Below are positions 11,337 through 25,099 of a stretch of 64,000 nt of DNA, one piece after another. Every line of letters starts with the position of its first letter. Positions within the stretch are counted from its first letter, which is position 1. The position numbers and the translations under genes were made by a program. Below the pieces are notes generated by a model. The model did not search any database, was not told the origin of the DNA, and was given only the letters and a program-made list of their open reading frames with translations. The stretch is from Sthenelais limicola (Eukaryota; Annelida; Polychaeta; Phyllodocida; Sigalionidae): contig OW804096.1 in NCBI GenBank assembly GCA_942159475.1, forward strand, positions 45,011,744-45,075,743, written 5' to 3'.

Positions 11337-14300
11337 ATGGATCTAGTTTGGAAGAAGACACCTTGTTTATTCTTAGCTTTCTCATTATCCACTTCTTACA
11401 TCGTTTGTCAAAGTAAGTACATTCATTTTCACGAACATAAAAGTTAAACATGGGAGGTACCTCCGGAGTTAATCATTGTACTTCATTCCTTCTGCAATAC
11501 GCATAGTTCAGTACCATGTAATGCGCATATGTGAATAAATCTCTGTATTTCCTCTTATGAAATATTGATTTCGAAACTACGACTCAGTCTGTGTTGTGAA
11601 GATATTTTCAAAAATCATAGAACAAACAAATATTAGCTAGATGGAAGTTCCATTACCGACATGTAGGCCTATATGTAAACCATTTGAATTAATACTGACC
11701 ACTTGATAATAAGCATTGTTTTCACATTACATAATTAGTCTCTATATAGCTATATTACAACTTCAATACATGTATATCTTCATACACTTTCTTCATACAA
11801 TTTCTTCATATATATCACAGTTCATTTGTGTTGCTTGTGTTTATTGAGAACCAGGCCACCTACATCGACATCGTATAATATATCTTCTTTTTTTGTGATC
11901 TACTAACACCATTTCTTTGTCTTTAAACGTACGCCATATTTCATTGTCTTTGATTGCAGCTATACTCTGTGACCGAAGCTTCATGGGTCGTCTATCCTCA
12001 GGCATCATTTCCAGCCAGAATTTTCCTTTAAATTATTCTACTACTCCGAAGAGCTGTCGCTACAGGATTTATAGCTCTAGGGCAATACCATGTGATGATG
12101 TATACTCTAAGACCGATGGCATCAAATCAGCTGATTATCATACTAAAAGTAGCGAAGTAAAACAATTTAGTCCAGAAAATTCTTCTAATAAGTATCTAGG
12201 GACAATAGAGGATACCCCTTTAAAAAGCGATGCTGGATATAGTTATCGATGGATTCCTCTCCAGGAAACCTTTGGAAATGGCACAGAGGTTGTTGAGGAA
12301 TTGGTGTGTTTTACATTTTATAGATTTAGATTAGGAAATTCACCGAAAAACTGCTCAAGACTAGATACATCTCTAACATTTCCCGGTGACGTTAGATACT
12401 GTGATAAGGGAAGTCTCAGTACAATAGAGTTGAGCAGACCGGGATCTACGAGTATACCTCCAAGAAGTGTCTTCGATTCTAATTTCTGCTGTACGTAGCT
12501 TTACTACTGTAGTATAGTAGTTTTATCATCGAAACATATCATTAATATGATGATACTTACAAGAGACTAAATCTATCCATTTAACTGCGTTAACTGTGTG
12601 TTACTGTTAGATCTATGTTTAATTGTAATTTTGTCTTTACCATTTTATCACCTCGTATCTTTGTAATAAGATCCAAAGAAGTCCAATGTAATTCAAGATC
12701 CAAATATCATTCTAACGACCAATTTAATGGTCATCGCAAGTCATATTATATAAACCATGCCTTTTTATAAGCTACATTACCTATGTTTTAAAGTTTTGAA
12801 GCTACTCCTGTTAATAAACGGTGGCGTTCTCTCGTGAAATACAATTAAGAATTATTGTCCAAAGAACGGTACGTGTAATTCAAATTTCCACTGAACACGC
12901 TTATTCAGCTTCCCAATCTTTGTACAGGGCCGATTTCTGCCGATAGAGAGTTTCTCGAAATCATTTTAATTGCATCCTCCTCAGAGGTGACTAAGACAGA
13001 CACCGGATTCTACGCAACATTTGAAATCACTAAAGGATACCGAGACAAATTACATAACTTACCTCAAGAGATTCTGAAGGAGGCAGGAGGGACGGCTTCC
13101 GAGCTTAGCAATCCAATGGGTATGGATATATTATATAAATAATTAGTAATAAGCACATTTCGCAAATTTATATATTAGCCAGGAATTATCGTTTGTATAC
13201 AACAATTACAACCAATATCAAACTATTTTTTCTTTGCAAGTCCCCTGTCCAGATGGATATTTTACCTGTTTTGATCGGTCATGCATCGAAGAAGTATTGA
13301 TATGTAATGGAGGAAGAGACTGCCCGGACGGAAGTGATGAAACATATATTCATGCCCGATGTGCAGGTAATTCATATACGAATTTAACTCTAAGAATAAT
13401 CACCCTTAATGACAGAATAATGTGATATCTATCTTTTGATTTATTTCACAAACGAATAACTGTCACTACTCAATACATACAAGGTAACTAACCAGTTGGT
13501 TGAAAGAGCGTGAATATTGTATCAGTTGCGACTATTCTAAGCGGCTGAAACCAACGAGTTAGTTAACTCTTTTATTATATGCTTTTAATGATATAAATAG
13601 GAAACAATGTTCTGCACGCATGTGTACGCATTGCTTTCGCTCTTAAACTCCTTCACGATTAGTCCCAGGCTCCTGATACACTTAATGGGAGGCAGATATT
13701 TCAATATTTGAAGTGTCACACAGAACAATTATATCCTTATGTGATCCACTGCATATACATAATTCAATTCGATTCAACCAGTTATTTAATTTATCTGCAC
13801 TTATAATGGACAAGGTGCCAAAAGGAGGCACACAGCTTCTAGATTTACAGCATATCACAGGTCTTCCAGTATAATATAATCCTGGGGTAACAAATAATAT
13901 CTAGATATAAGATGCAGTACTGCAGACAGGCAGTAAGAAATTCGTGAGAAGTACATAGATAGCACGATAGTATATCTAACTAACTGCCTAGGCCTATTTA
14001 TTTTTTAGTATCTTGATCAAATCACCTCGTTAGTTTTTGTGTGTGTTTTTTAAACTTCCAATCCATATCAGCAACAGCGCTCTTATCCCTCGTGACGACC
14101 AAGCAAGGGTGGGGCGTATTTTCATATCAGATGATATTTAAAGTGGCAGTCTATGGTTACCCAACGTAATCAAATAAACAAGTTAAACAAGTTATAAGTT
14201 TACTAATTATTAAGTTAATCAATGATTTAATCAACTATTTTTGTATTTAACTTTATAATCAGTTTAACTTACTGTATATATTCTGCGTTTCCAAAGAAAA

Positions 14301-17300
14301 CAACTTCTCAGGATCAATTATTTGTGCGCGATTTAATCAACTATTTTTCTATTAAACTTTATAATCAGTTTAACTTAATGTTTATACCCTGCGTTTCCAA
14401 AGGAAACAACTTCTCAGGATCAATTATTTGTGCGTGATGTCAAGTCATAGTTACTGAAATTTAGTCTTTCTTAAACTGAAAATGCAGAATATTTACCAAA
14501 AATGCTTACATTTTCACTTACCGGTATATGTGAAAATTTTGTGATACAAATATTGCATAAATAACATAATACTGTTTTGTCATTTTATCTAAGTTTATTC
14601 AACATTTAGTTAAATGTAATGTGCGATTAACTTTCTTAACGCCTTAAACCTGTACAATGTTCAACCTGGCCAAGGCCACATATGAATTTTAAAATCAATT
14701 CACCGTCTAGATTTTGAAATATGAAACATTTTGACCCCTTTACTATTGGTTCCTATGGAAGATGATGACTTTTCGAAACATATTCATATTTCTCACCAAG
14801 AAACCAGATATAGATTTTTTTTAAACTAATATATACTGCCTGAGAGTGTCTTCTTTGTTATAAAAGAAAAAAATATAGTTTTCACCGTCTAGGTTTTTTG
14901 TGAGGGCGTTCTGAAATATATGAATTAGCAAAAAAACAGATTTTTTTTCAGTTAAATATAGTCAAAATTGTAATCAAAATCGCTAAATTTGTTCCAAATT
15001 CAATGTGTGTTTGTACAATGCATGTGGAGCTCAGTGATTTAAAAACTGGAATCAGTTTATCAATCATATTGATAGATGTTGGTTGGAGAAAAAAAATGTT
15101 AGTTGAAAAAAAGTTAGTCTTAAAAAAAAGTTGGTCTTAAAAAAAGTTGGTCGAAACAAAAATTGGTCGAAAGAAAAGTTGGTAGAAAAAAAAGTTGGTC
15201 GTAAAAAAGTTGGTCGTTAAAAAATTGGTCAAAGAAAACGTTGGTCATAAAAAACGTTGGTCGTAAAAAAAGTTGGTCATAAAAAAAGTTGGTCAAAATT
15301 TTGGACGTAAAAAAAATTTGGACGTAAAAAAAAGTTGGTCGTAATAAAACTTTCTTGCAAAGTTTAGAATGTTTTTTTTTTAAATTTACTTTTATTCAAT
15401 TAACCTTTGAGAAATAACTTTATTCAATTCAACCCTTGACACATTTACTTTGTAGTCTGCAACCTGTTAGCTTATTGTGCACAACAGGGGGCAAATCTCA
15501 AAATTTATTTTTTGCGACTTGTGACTCATTTCTCTATGACACATCACATATACTGTCATATACAGGGTTCCTGAGGTCAGTAAAAAGGTCTGTTAAAGTA
15601 ATTATGATGTTGGATTTTTCAGGACATTAAAAGTAAGAAATTATGTATGTGCATCTCTCTAATTAGTAGAATGCACTAAAACAGCACTCAGAGTGAGAGA
15701 GAAAGAGAGATGGGGGTAATGAGTGAAAGGCAAGGGAGGGAGGGAGGCAGGGAGGAAGGGAGCTGGAAGGCAAGGGCAGGCCTTGTTTGTCTTATTATGT
15801 AATAACCAGAGGGGGGCAGGGTGGAGGTTTGGAGGTGGGAAATGGGTGGAGTAGATAAGCCTTCTGCAAACATGCGAACTGATCAGACAGATGATTTCAC
15901 ACTGATTGTTACCCCACAACCATCTCACACATTCATGATGGATGAAGATGATTGACAGAATGGTACGCGAATCATTAAGCTTCTCAGTTTTTACTGAGAA
16001 GCTAAAAATCCATATTGAATCCATGCGAATGTTGGCTGGAATGACGTAGGTTAAAGTTTGAAAATTATACCATTTGTACAGAGATGGTAAGACAAAGCAA
16101 GTAGTGGTATATATAACCCCCTCCCCCCGATGGGGGGGTATTGGAGGTGGGAGGGGGTTACTTGGGGTTTGAGTTGTAACATTGCTATATGTTTTAGATG
16201 TTGGAGGAAGGGAGGTAGAGAGTGAGAGGGCGGCTGAAAGGTGATAATACCATTAGGGGCACCACTGCCCATTATATACCGCACGCACATGTACATATCT
16301 CGAAAATGTATACCCCAAAAGGACTAGCTGCCCCCAAAGGACTGGTATAATGTCACTAATACCAATACTAAGGCAAAACGGACCCTTGTAGGATTAGATA
16401 GAACAATCATACAATACATTACCATAATGTAAGCCTTCTTCGTCATAATTAATTTTACAACTCAATCCTGTCCTGTGCGCTGGTTATAGTATTTGATAAA
16501 CGCTATTCTGCCATTTATTAAATGAACATCCGTGTTTAGAGCGTTCCAAATTGTATGTGCTTTAAATGCGATAGAACTGACTATTTTAGTAGTCTTGGAC
16601 TGGAAATAATACCGGAACACCTGAATAAGTACTTGAAGATGACGATATTTTAATTATCACCGTTTTGTAATTGAAGGTAGACAAAACTACGAAGGATGCG
16701 ACTTTGAATTAACACCTGGTGTGTATATTGAATGGTGTGGATTTCGTGGATTCTATTGGAACCGAGGTACACATTCAGATTTTGGACCCCGATATGACCA
16801 CACAATTGGGAAGGCCTATGGTGAGTTTGTCGAAATAAAGAAACCGAAATACGTCCTAATTAGAGGTAATAGAACAGTTTGAATGGAATCTATAAATAAG
16901 AAAGTTCAATTTTACCAAAGGATTTCCACAATTCTTTGATAACAGCAGAGCTTTTTGCTTTATTTATTTCGCTTTGAGGCACTCAAATACACTACATCAC
17001 AATCGTACATTATTCTTTCGGGTGGGGTGGGGGGCGGTATGAAAAATGAGACCCCCCCCGCACCCCGCCTCTGCTAGCGTCGCATGCAGGGGTAAGGGCC
17101 ACTAGCGACGGGCATAGAAAGATGTAAGCAATGAGTCTAATAACATCATTAGTATTATTAATAAACAGAAGGAAACAGAAATACCATCTTTATTTCTTAC
17201 TCATGTTACACGATTGTAACAGCATCCAGTCTGAGGACGCGGTGAAAGAAAGTCCGGAGAAAAATAATAATATTATACATGTATCCCAGCTAGGAAGTGA

Positions 17301-20300
17301 GCTCATGTAGATCTCACTATGAGCTCAGAAACTTCTCATGTATGTGATATCAGAACTGTGAGGTCTGGGTGAGGTTTTTGTGATCTTGCATATGTGATCT
17401 CACATGAATGGTTTCAGTGTGATCTCAGTGTGAGTTCACAAGTTCTAGCTCACATTTAGCTAACAGCTGTGATATCTCAGTGAGCTCAGAAACTTCTCAT
17501 AGATGTGAGATCAGAACTATGAGGTCTGGGTGAGATGTTTGTGATCTTGCATATGTGATCTCACATGAATGGTTTCAGTGTGATCTCAGTGTGAGTTCAC
17601 AAGTTCTAGCTCACATTTAGCTAACAACTGTGATATCTCAGTGAGCACAGAAACTTCTCATAGATGTGAGATCAGAACTATGAGGTCTGGGTGAGATGTT
17701 TGTGATCTTGCATATGTGATCTCCCATAAATGATTGGTTTTTGGCAACATTGGTAGAGTGCCATTTTTGGAGATATTCGACCCACTAGTTGTCGGCTTTC
17801 CTGTGCCGATGGAAAAGAAATAACCCCCCACAATTGTTGGCCCATGTCTCTAGTTTTCGTAGATACCAAGGACAAGTCAATCGGGCCAGAAATAAAAGCG
17901 TAGCAGTGTTTTTGTCAGGCCATGTCTGGTCGAAATATAAAATCTTCCATTATCGCCATGCCGAACGTCCCGCCGATCAGACATGGCCGATCGTTTCGCC
18001 ATATCGTGGACGTTGTAGACATTGTTGAGAATTGTCATTTGAGAGACTGAAAGAAGACATTACGGACTGTAGATGCTGCAAATTTCGAAACGTTCGGCGG
18101 AGATTCAGGGTGTTTTTAGAGCGCCCGGATTCGGAACAAAAAAAAAATTCGGGACCCCCAAAAAACGATAGGATGCCGTAAGTGGTTTTGACTTTTCCCG
18201 AATTTCTGACGGGGTGTCATCGGCCGATCCGTGCACAAAAAATATACAGACTTGATCGTCAATGTCTCTAGATCACGCAGGTCTTTGGTTTGAATCGATA
18301 CGAGCAAGTGGGAGGCTATGAGAGACCAAAACTCGATGCAACCTCCAACCGGGCCAAGAGCAACATGTTTGGGCGATTTTTGTACAACATAACAAAAACG
18401 GAACAGTCGATTCGGGCCACTTTTAGGGCAGCTAGGGCTTAGATTTTCAAGTATGGCATGCAGCGGGGCCTGTTCCACCTTGGTGCCAAAGAAATTTCGA
18501 TTCCAAGCATTCCTTCATATTCAAAACAAAGGATTTGTTTGAGATTGTAAAGTGGGTAGGAAGGGTCAGACTTTTTAGGTACATGTCTATGGCAGAACAA
18601 GTGAAAAATTCGACTTTTTTCTGGTGGCCCATAGAAATTTTGTGAGATATTGACCTAGTCCAGTTTTTTCCCCTCTTTTCAAATCTGGCCTCCAATTTTT
18701 TCTATTGGCATTATTGGCGACGTTATTGGCAATTTGACTGTTCTCACCAGGTGGCAGCACCATAGACCTTGGCTTTCACTAGGTGCCCTCACAGGTTACT
18801 ACATGCCATTTACAATTTATATTAGAACAAAAGTCTCACTAGTAATACTTATATGAGGCATTTATACCTTATAGATATTACACTTTATAAACTTGGGAAT
18901 ATTGAAAGCAATGAAATCAATACTTTATTTGTATAACTTACCTGCTTGATGGTGAAAAATGTTGTGAAGAAAGCACCCTTATAATTCTAATATTATTACT
19001 ATGAGTACTACTGAAGTACCCAGATTGTCAAACACCAAGTTGCAATGGATACCTATGTCAGCCACAGGAGAGGATTGTATTAAGGGTAAGTTTAAGTGAT
19101 GGAAATGGATGAGAAACTCTGAAAAAGTCAAGCAAAGGGACTGCATATAATATGCATTCTCTCCTTGAATGCTCTTGGGCGAAATGCTTCTGTGGAGAAA
19201 CTTTCTACCTTAGCACTGAGCACAACAAAAACAAGTCTAGCCTTGTCATCTTATTGATTAATAAGAGTGAGATTGTGTAAGAGTATACTGTTAGTTCACA
19301 ATATGAGGCCATTGTGACATTAGATATTGACCTCACCATGAGATCATAGTATGAGTGTACTGTGAGGTCACATTGAGAGATCATATTGATGCCACTGTGA
19401 AGTTACACTTTAACCTCACCCGTGAGGTCATACTATGACCTCACAGTGAGATCATACTTATGACCTCACAGTGAGATCATAGTATGAGTATACTGTGAGG
19501 TCACATTGAGAGATCATTTTGATGCCACTGTGAAGTTACACTTTGACCTCACCCGTGAGGTCATAGTATGAGCTCACTGTGATAAATATTGTGAGCTCTC
19601 AGTGAGCTCACTGTGATCACACATTCTTAGCTGGGATTGTAATTATCGCGGGGTGCTTGAAATTATAGTGCATAACAAAATATCACAAAACTGGACCGTC
19701 TCTTATACATGTAGAATGAGGGTGAAGATATTAAAATCAGAGTAGGAATGAATTTTGCTTTTCCAATTGAACCAGGTCCAGGATACTTCATTTTCACGAA
19801 ATTTCACAAGGAGAAGATTGCAATATCCTACAGCAATCCATCTGGAGAGGACATGGAACCCAAGAACCGCTGTTTCAGGTTTTGGTACTTCATGTCGGGA
19901 AGGGGCCATGGGGAACTTCAGGTTTATCTGAACACCACAGCAGCGGATGTTTCGAATTATACTGTGTGGTCCCGCTCAGGGAATCAAGACAAATATTGGC
20001 AAATGGGCGAAATAGATATGCCCCATTACATCAGAAAGATTGAAGAGGCAAGTATCCTACCTGTCGTGCATAAAGCAATATACGCCTGCTTGAATATATT
20101 AGTTTGCTGGTGACGGCCTCTAGAAGGCACTAATAAGTTGTCTATCATGAAACTGCTGTTATTGCAATATCTGTATCTTTGAAATCCCTATCATGCCAGT
20201 TATCTAGACCACGTGTATGTATTGATACATATAATTTAATTAGCCCCCCACCCCACACCGATCTCACCCTTTCTCCTATCGCCAAATTGAAAAATGTGAG

Positions 20301-23300
20301 AAATACTTCCTTGAGCTTAGTACTTCTTTGAACAATCTATATTTGGCCCTGCACCTTCCCTCCACTATTTTCTTCCTAGACAATGCCACGTTTATAAACG
20401 TTATGCGTATGTGATTTTTATTTATTTCAAAATGCATTAGATGGTATGGACAGCCCTGAATAATGACGGGCCCGCCAACACAAGAAATAGATAGACTATC
20501 AAATCAAATCAAATCATAACTGAATTTCAAATAATCAACTAAAAAGCAAGCATCCACCTATGTGAAAGGAAATGTAAACAAAATATAATGACAAATCAAA
20601 ATCTAAACATTGTTTTATCAAAACACTTTGATATAAAATAATGTTCCAAAGATGTGGTGCGCAGCAGTAACAAATGTCTTGTCTTCAATTAATGAGTATT
20701 ATATGAAGCAATAGGTTTTCTGTCATGTTTCTGTCATTTTGCTACATAGCGCTACTTTTCACTTTTAAACTACAGATTGGATTCAGGTCTATTCGTGGCG
20801 AATTTGTAGATGCAAACATAGGCATTGATGATATATCTCTCACAGATGGAAAGTGTTTTGGGGGTAGGTCACCTTTTAAAATAAAATCATTCAGTACCTT
20901 ATACATAATTTATTTATTTCGATGTAATCATTTTCTTTTATTGCTATAATACTAATACAGCCATATACAATATATTTATTCCAGATGATATTTCATGTAC
21001 TTTTGAACTCGGGGAATGCTCTTGGGGACCTGATACCTCAGCATCACATGCATATGGAAGTTGGATCAGAAGACAATCCCTTGCAGGGGACTGTTCCGGA
21101 AGTAGGTTTTATTTGTATTTAAAGACTTTCATTCCAGCAAACCATTTTTTTCTCTCTTATTTATTTTCTCTTTCTGATTTCCAGGTCTTCTTCTTTCTAT
21201 CCCCACGTTCCTTGATCCCCTTCTCTCGTCTCTTCTAAGGTCTTCTATGATTTACACATTATCTTCTCTCCATCTTCGTTATCTTCTCTTGTATCTGCTC
21301 ATATCTCGTCCTATCTCCTCATATTTCACTTTCTCCCATTATGCATAAATATACACACACTTCTCGGTTGTTGCTGTACATCTAAGATAAATTTATCACA
21401 AGTATATAAAGTATTACAACATTTGTATAGTACCTAATGTCACGTAGCCTACACAAAAATGAAATTAAGTTTCCTCAATAAGGTATATGTAAAAAAGGGT
21501 TAATAAAGGATACAGGGCTAATAAAGGGTTTATCTCCCGACGGTTTTTTGGCCGAGCGTATAGTTACCGCAAAAAAATGAGATGATCAGTTTGTTAATTC
21601 CTTTGTAGGAACGAACTTCTTCATCAAAATATGGGGCGAAAACAAATCATTTTGACCGCATTAATAAGGAAATATTTAATCTAGTCTATTTTTCGGTAAT
21701 TTTTACTTTTCAGACGTGAATGGATATTACATGCACTCATCATGGAATATGACCAGGTCGGCTCGACTTGTGAGTAAACCTGTCTCTGAGTTTGTGGCTA
21801 ACACAAAACGCTGGTGCTTGGGCTTCTGTTACTCTATCATAAGAGGATATGGCAAATTCAAGTAAGGAGATATTGTGATATGAATATCTATTGATAAACA
21901 TACTATTGTCCCGCCTAATAAAAATCAATATAATACAAATCGGCCAATTACGATGGCACCAAACCTAAACTTCTCCGTCACTCGCCAGATTCAGATCCTG
22001 CATTAAATAATATGAATAAATCATACATTTTGATCATCGGTCTTCAATGTTACTGTTTCTCAAAACCGTCACCGAAATTTAGAAAGTCGCGTTTTTCGTT
22101 TACCATAATTTGCTCATGAATCAATTTTACAACAACTGTAAAGATCGTCAATTTTATTTAATTTCAGCGTTATAGTTCGGCGTGTAGATGGGAGTGAAAA
22201 GATTGTATTCACGGATCAACATAAACAGGGCTGGTTCTCTAAATATATCAACATCCTAGCATGCAAACCCATTCAGGTATAGTTATCTTCAGAGGGAGAG
22301 AAGAAATTCCCAACTCCTGTTTCTAAAGTTTTTATTTCACCGCTTTTCGGGGCTTCATCAGGGATACTTTTAAATATACTATATACTTATTTCTCTTATA
22401 TGACAGGTATATTTAGCATCCACAACGCACCAACACAACGCTAACGTATCCACTAACTATTTGTACATTACTACCGCTGTGGGGATATCTCGAGAGGCGC
22501 TAGGCATCTGCAATGCATGCAGGCCTCTCGAGATATCCCAACAACGGTAATAATGTGCTAAAATTAGTGGATGTATTAGTACTGTGTTGGTGCGTTATGG
22601 TTGCTTAATCTCCCTATTTGCTCAATTGCCATGTTTAATTATACCAGTGATGTTATAACGAACCATATTAAAGCCTATCGGGATTTATACGATCGAGCTG
22701 TATACATTCAGATTCGTAAATACTCTGAAAAATAGATGGATTGAATGATGATTCTGAAACATGTGCCATTCTACCTTTTCTGCGCAGATCATATTTGAAG
22801 CGGAAGCGACGCTGGAAATATCAGTGGATAATGTGGTCCTGAGCCAGGCCTCTTGCTATGGTAATACATCTTTAGCATAGCTATTCTGATCAATACTAGT
22901 CACCCATTACAAAATATCTATATTATACGATATCATAAATCCTCTATAAGCAAATTAAGAGTTAGTGTTGAATTATCATTTATCATATGGGTGAAATTGT
23001 CAGAAAATGATCAATTAGCCCTTCATGCACCAATTTCCTCTCTAATAGCCCAAAATTGAGACAAAAATCAGGTTCAAAATACAGTTCAACATAACCAAAC
23101 AGACTATTTGAATCAATGCAATACCAAATATACTCAGATATACCTAGTGTTGACGATTTCTAATTCAGCAGAATTTACTACATGTGTTGATCTTCCAATT
23201 GTACATTATCTGAAGATCTGACCATATATAATGCGCATTCCACTTGAGAGGTGCGAGAATAACATGTTATCGTACATATTGAATTGGTCTTTCTTTTAGC

Positions 23301-25099
23301 TTTTAGATACTTTATGACGATTGAAAACCAAACACAAAGTTTTATAATTCAATATTTTTCTATACTAGGGCATATAGTAAATAGTGAATGGAATATGGTG
23401 CTAGTAATTGAATATTTATTGGGATCGATTGCGGTATATATATACCATTAATAAGCATACGAATTACATTAATAATAATTCAAATTCAGCTAATTAAAAG
23501 TGCATATATATCTTTGTAGAATCTGGAACATCAACTACCATAAAGACTCCAACCACATCTGTCGATTCGTGTATCAATGTGTTCTGCTGTAAGAACGGTG
23601 TAGGTAAAATTGAACTGGACAAAGTTTGTGATGGTCGATTTGACTGTGATGATAAATCAGATGAATCAAACTGCGGTAAATATCTCTTTGTCATAACTCA
23701 TGTGGCGCATGAATACATTTTAATTCTCTAATAATCAAGACAGCATTTAGCCAGTTGATGAATATTGCCGGACTTCTTTCTCATTAAAATGTTACCAATA
23801 GAATAGATAATTATCACATATCAGCCCTAAATCATCTTCCAGGTCACTGTATTTCGAATGTGTGTAGTGTTCGAATGCAGCTTGACATTTGCCTGTCTAA
23901 ATAAAATGTCTCTGATGAATGCTCCCTATTTCAAATACCTCCACAATGTATACCTCACTTTTCTAGTACACAACAGTATGGGACATGTACATTCCTTCTA
24001 TATATTAATCTGTTTACTTATTTTGTATATATTATATGGAATCATGACACCCCTCCCCCATGCAGAGAGGACTCCCGCCCCGAACAATAAAATGTCCCCA
24101 TAATCTTCCCATTGTTATCACACATAGGAAATATCATTCTCTATATACTTTTATGAGATTTTATGTCCGTGTATCCATTATTGTGTGAAGGGTAACAATA
24201 CCATACGGGGGTATAAAGCGTTTTGTAAAGAATCCAGAAGCAACATAATATTAATGCACGTAGAAACTTCCCCACTTTTACTAATTCAATTTTTAATCTT
24301 AATTCTTTGACATTTGCTTTCAGACGCAGGAGGTATATCTGTGATGGGCATAGTCGGAATAGTGGGAGGAATATTGCTTGTGATGATACTTATCATCTTC
24401 CATTTATTATGGACAATAAAGAGGAGAGTGGCAAGGCAAAACGACAGAGTTCCACATCCCAACACTGACTCTGAAATGATTCCATGTGATGATAATACAT
24501 ATCAGTCAATTGGTTATGGTGAACCTCCACCACCCTACAGCGAACACAGCAATGACAGGGTTTATCAATCAACAACAGGTTCACCAAACCTATCCTCAGA
24601 ACCACACAGGTCTAGTCTCACGATTTCCCTTAGATGGGAACCACCGCCTTCTTATAACATCTCAATAATAGGAACCCCAAACCATGGAACGGAAGAGTTG
24701 CCACCTCTTTACTCTCCAACCGCGGATCCTCCTTCTTTTGAAATAGCAACAAGAGGGGCCTCCAACCAAATTAATAATGCCCAAGATAGAGAAGCATGCA
24801 GTGGCAATAATCTAGAACAATTTGTTTTGAGATCGCGGCCTGAGGATCGGAATAGAGATACAGACGAGGCAGTATCAAATGAGCGTACATCGCAACCTGT
24901 AGAATTGTTATTGAATCCAACAGGACAGTCAGCGCTAGCAGGAACACCAGCAATGGGTCATGAACTTAGTTCTTACTTCTCATCCCAGCCTTTCTCCCAC
25001 AGGCACGGACCACCCCAGACACCAACCAGGGGAGACACGGGCTTGTTAGAGACACTCAGAAGGTCATTTCGGCGAAGAAATCAGTTGGCCCCCAGTTAG
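11337..25099 (+). CDS. CUB-LDLa-MAM-MAM-LDLa transmembrane receptor-like protein, 13 exons, 935 aa
   Basis: Exons: 11337-11412, 11960-12490, 12928-13119, 13241-13366, 16677-16820, 19776-20047, 20776-20863, 20985-21101, 21714-21861, 22168-22276, 22788-22860, 23520-23675, 24324-25099. All phases agree and the sum is 2808 nt. Domains: signal peptide (1-25); CUB (about 28-250, [13 protein letters not shown] to TDTGFYATF) with a long insert; LDLa (268-305, [13 protein letters not shown]); MAM 1 (about 309-476, [21 protein letters not shown]); MAM 2 (about 478-625, [10 protein letters not shown]); second LDLa (about 640-676, [13 protein letters not shown]); TM helix (about 682-706); then a 229-residue tail with PPPPY, PPPSY and PPLY, which are WW-domain/Nedd4-type ligands. 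The extracellular modules suggest adhesion or ligand capture, and the tail suggests ubiquitin-ligase-controlled turnover. No catalytic domain. Intron 6 appears to be GC-AG. I know no family with exactly this order. Confidence 0.9.
13490..13605. repeat. Partial fold-back MITE (copy 3)
   Basis: TTGAAAGAGCGTGAATATTG and GCTGAAACCAACGAGTTAGT with TATTATATGCTTTTAATGA match one half of the MITE at 6090-6425. It lies in intron 4 of the receptor gene. Confidence 0.55.
14224..14438. repeat. Tandem duplication, 106-bp unit, two copies
   Basis: GATTTAATCAACTATTTTT ... CAGGATCAATTATTTGTGCG occurs at 14224 and again at 14330 with few differences. Intronic. Confidence 0.85.
15080..15350. repeat. Degenerate tandem array of a GTTGGTCGTAAAAAA unit
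   Basis: About 15-18 imperfect units of 13-17 bases (GTTGGTCxxAAAAAA variants) in intron 4 of the receptor gene. Confidence 0.8.
15690..16260. repeat. Purine-rich low-complexity tracts
   Basis: GA/GGGA-rich segments (15697-15775, 16100-16240) give minus-strand ORFs rich in proline, serine and leucine. These are composition artefacts and not genes. Confidence 0.6.
17283..19637. mobile_element. 2.36-kb terminal-inverted-repeat element in receptor intron 5
   Basis: The ends match inversely: ATCCCAGCTAGGAA at 17283 and TTCTTAGCTGGGAT ending at 19637. Next to the left end are about three copies of a 161-bp unit (marker ACTTCTCAT at 17332, 17492 and 17653). Next to the right end are about two copies of a different GTGAGGTCA-rich unit (about 19359 and 19495). 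Both are full of TGTGAGNTCA motifs. The interior (about 17750-19280) has only weak ORFs (120 and 82 codons, minus) without a recognisable domain. It looks like a non-autonomous DNA transposon with complex subterminal repeats. Superfamily and target-site duplication are unclear. Confidence 0.7.
22416..22604. repeat. Palindromic MITE in receptor intron 10
   Basis: GCATCCACAACGCACCAACA is mirrored by TTGGTGCGTTATGGTTGC at the other end. The inner arms are GGGATATCTCGAGAGG and CCTCTCGAGATATCCC around a GCATCTGCAATGCATGCAGG loop. Intronic and non-coding. Confidence 0.8.

Noticed and set aside
15659..16296. Minus ORFs of 121, 81 and 61 codons rich in Pro, Ser and Leu
   Set aside because: They arise from GGGA/GAGA purine-rich repeats, not from coding constraint.
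17283..17760. CRISPR-like regular repeats
   Set aside because: 161-bp tandem units in an animal intron; subterminal transposon repeats, no spacer structure.
18116..18695. Minus ORFs of 120 and 82 codons inside the TIR element
   Set aside because: No recognisable transposase motif and they overlap in different frames; not called as genes.
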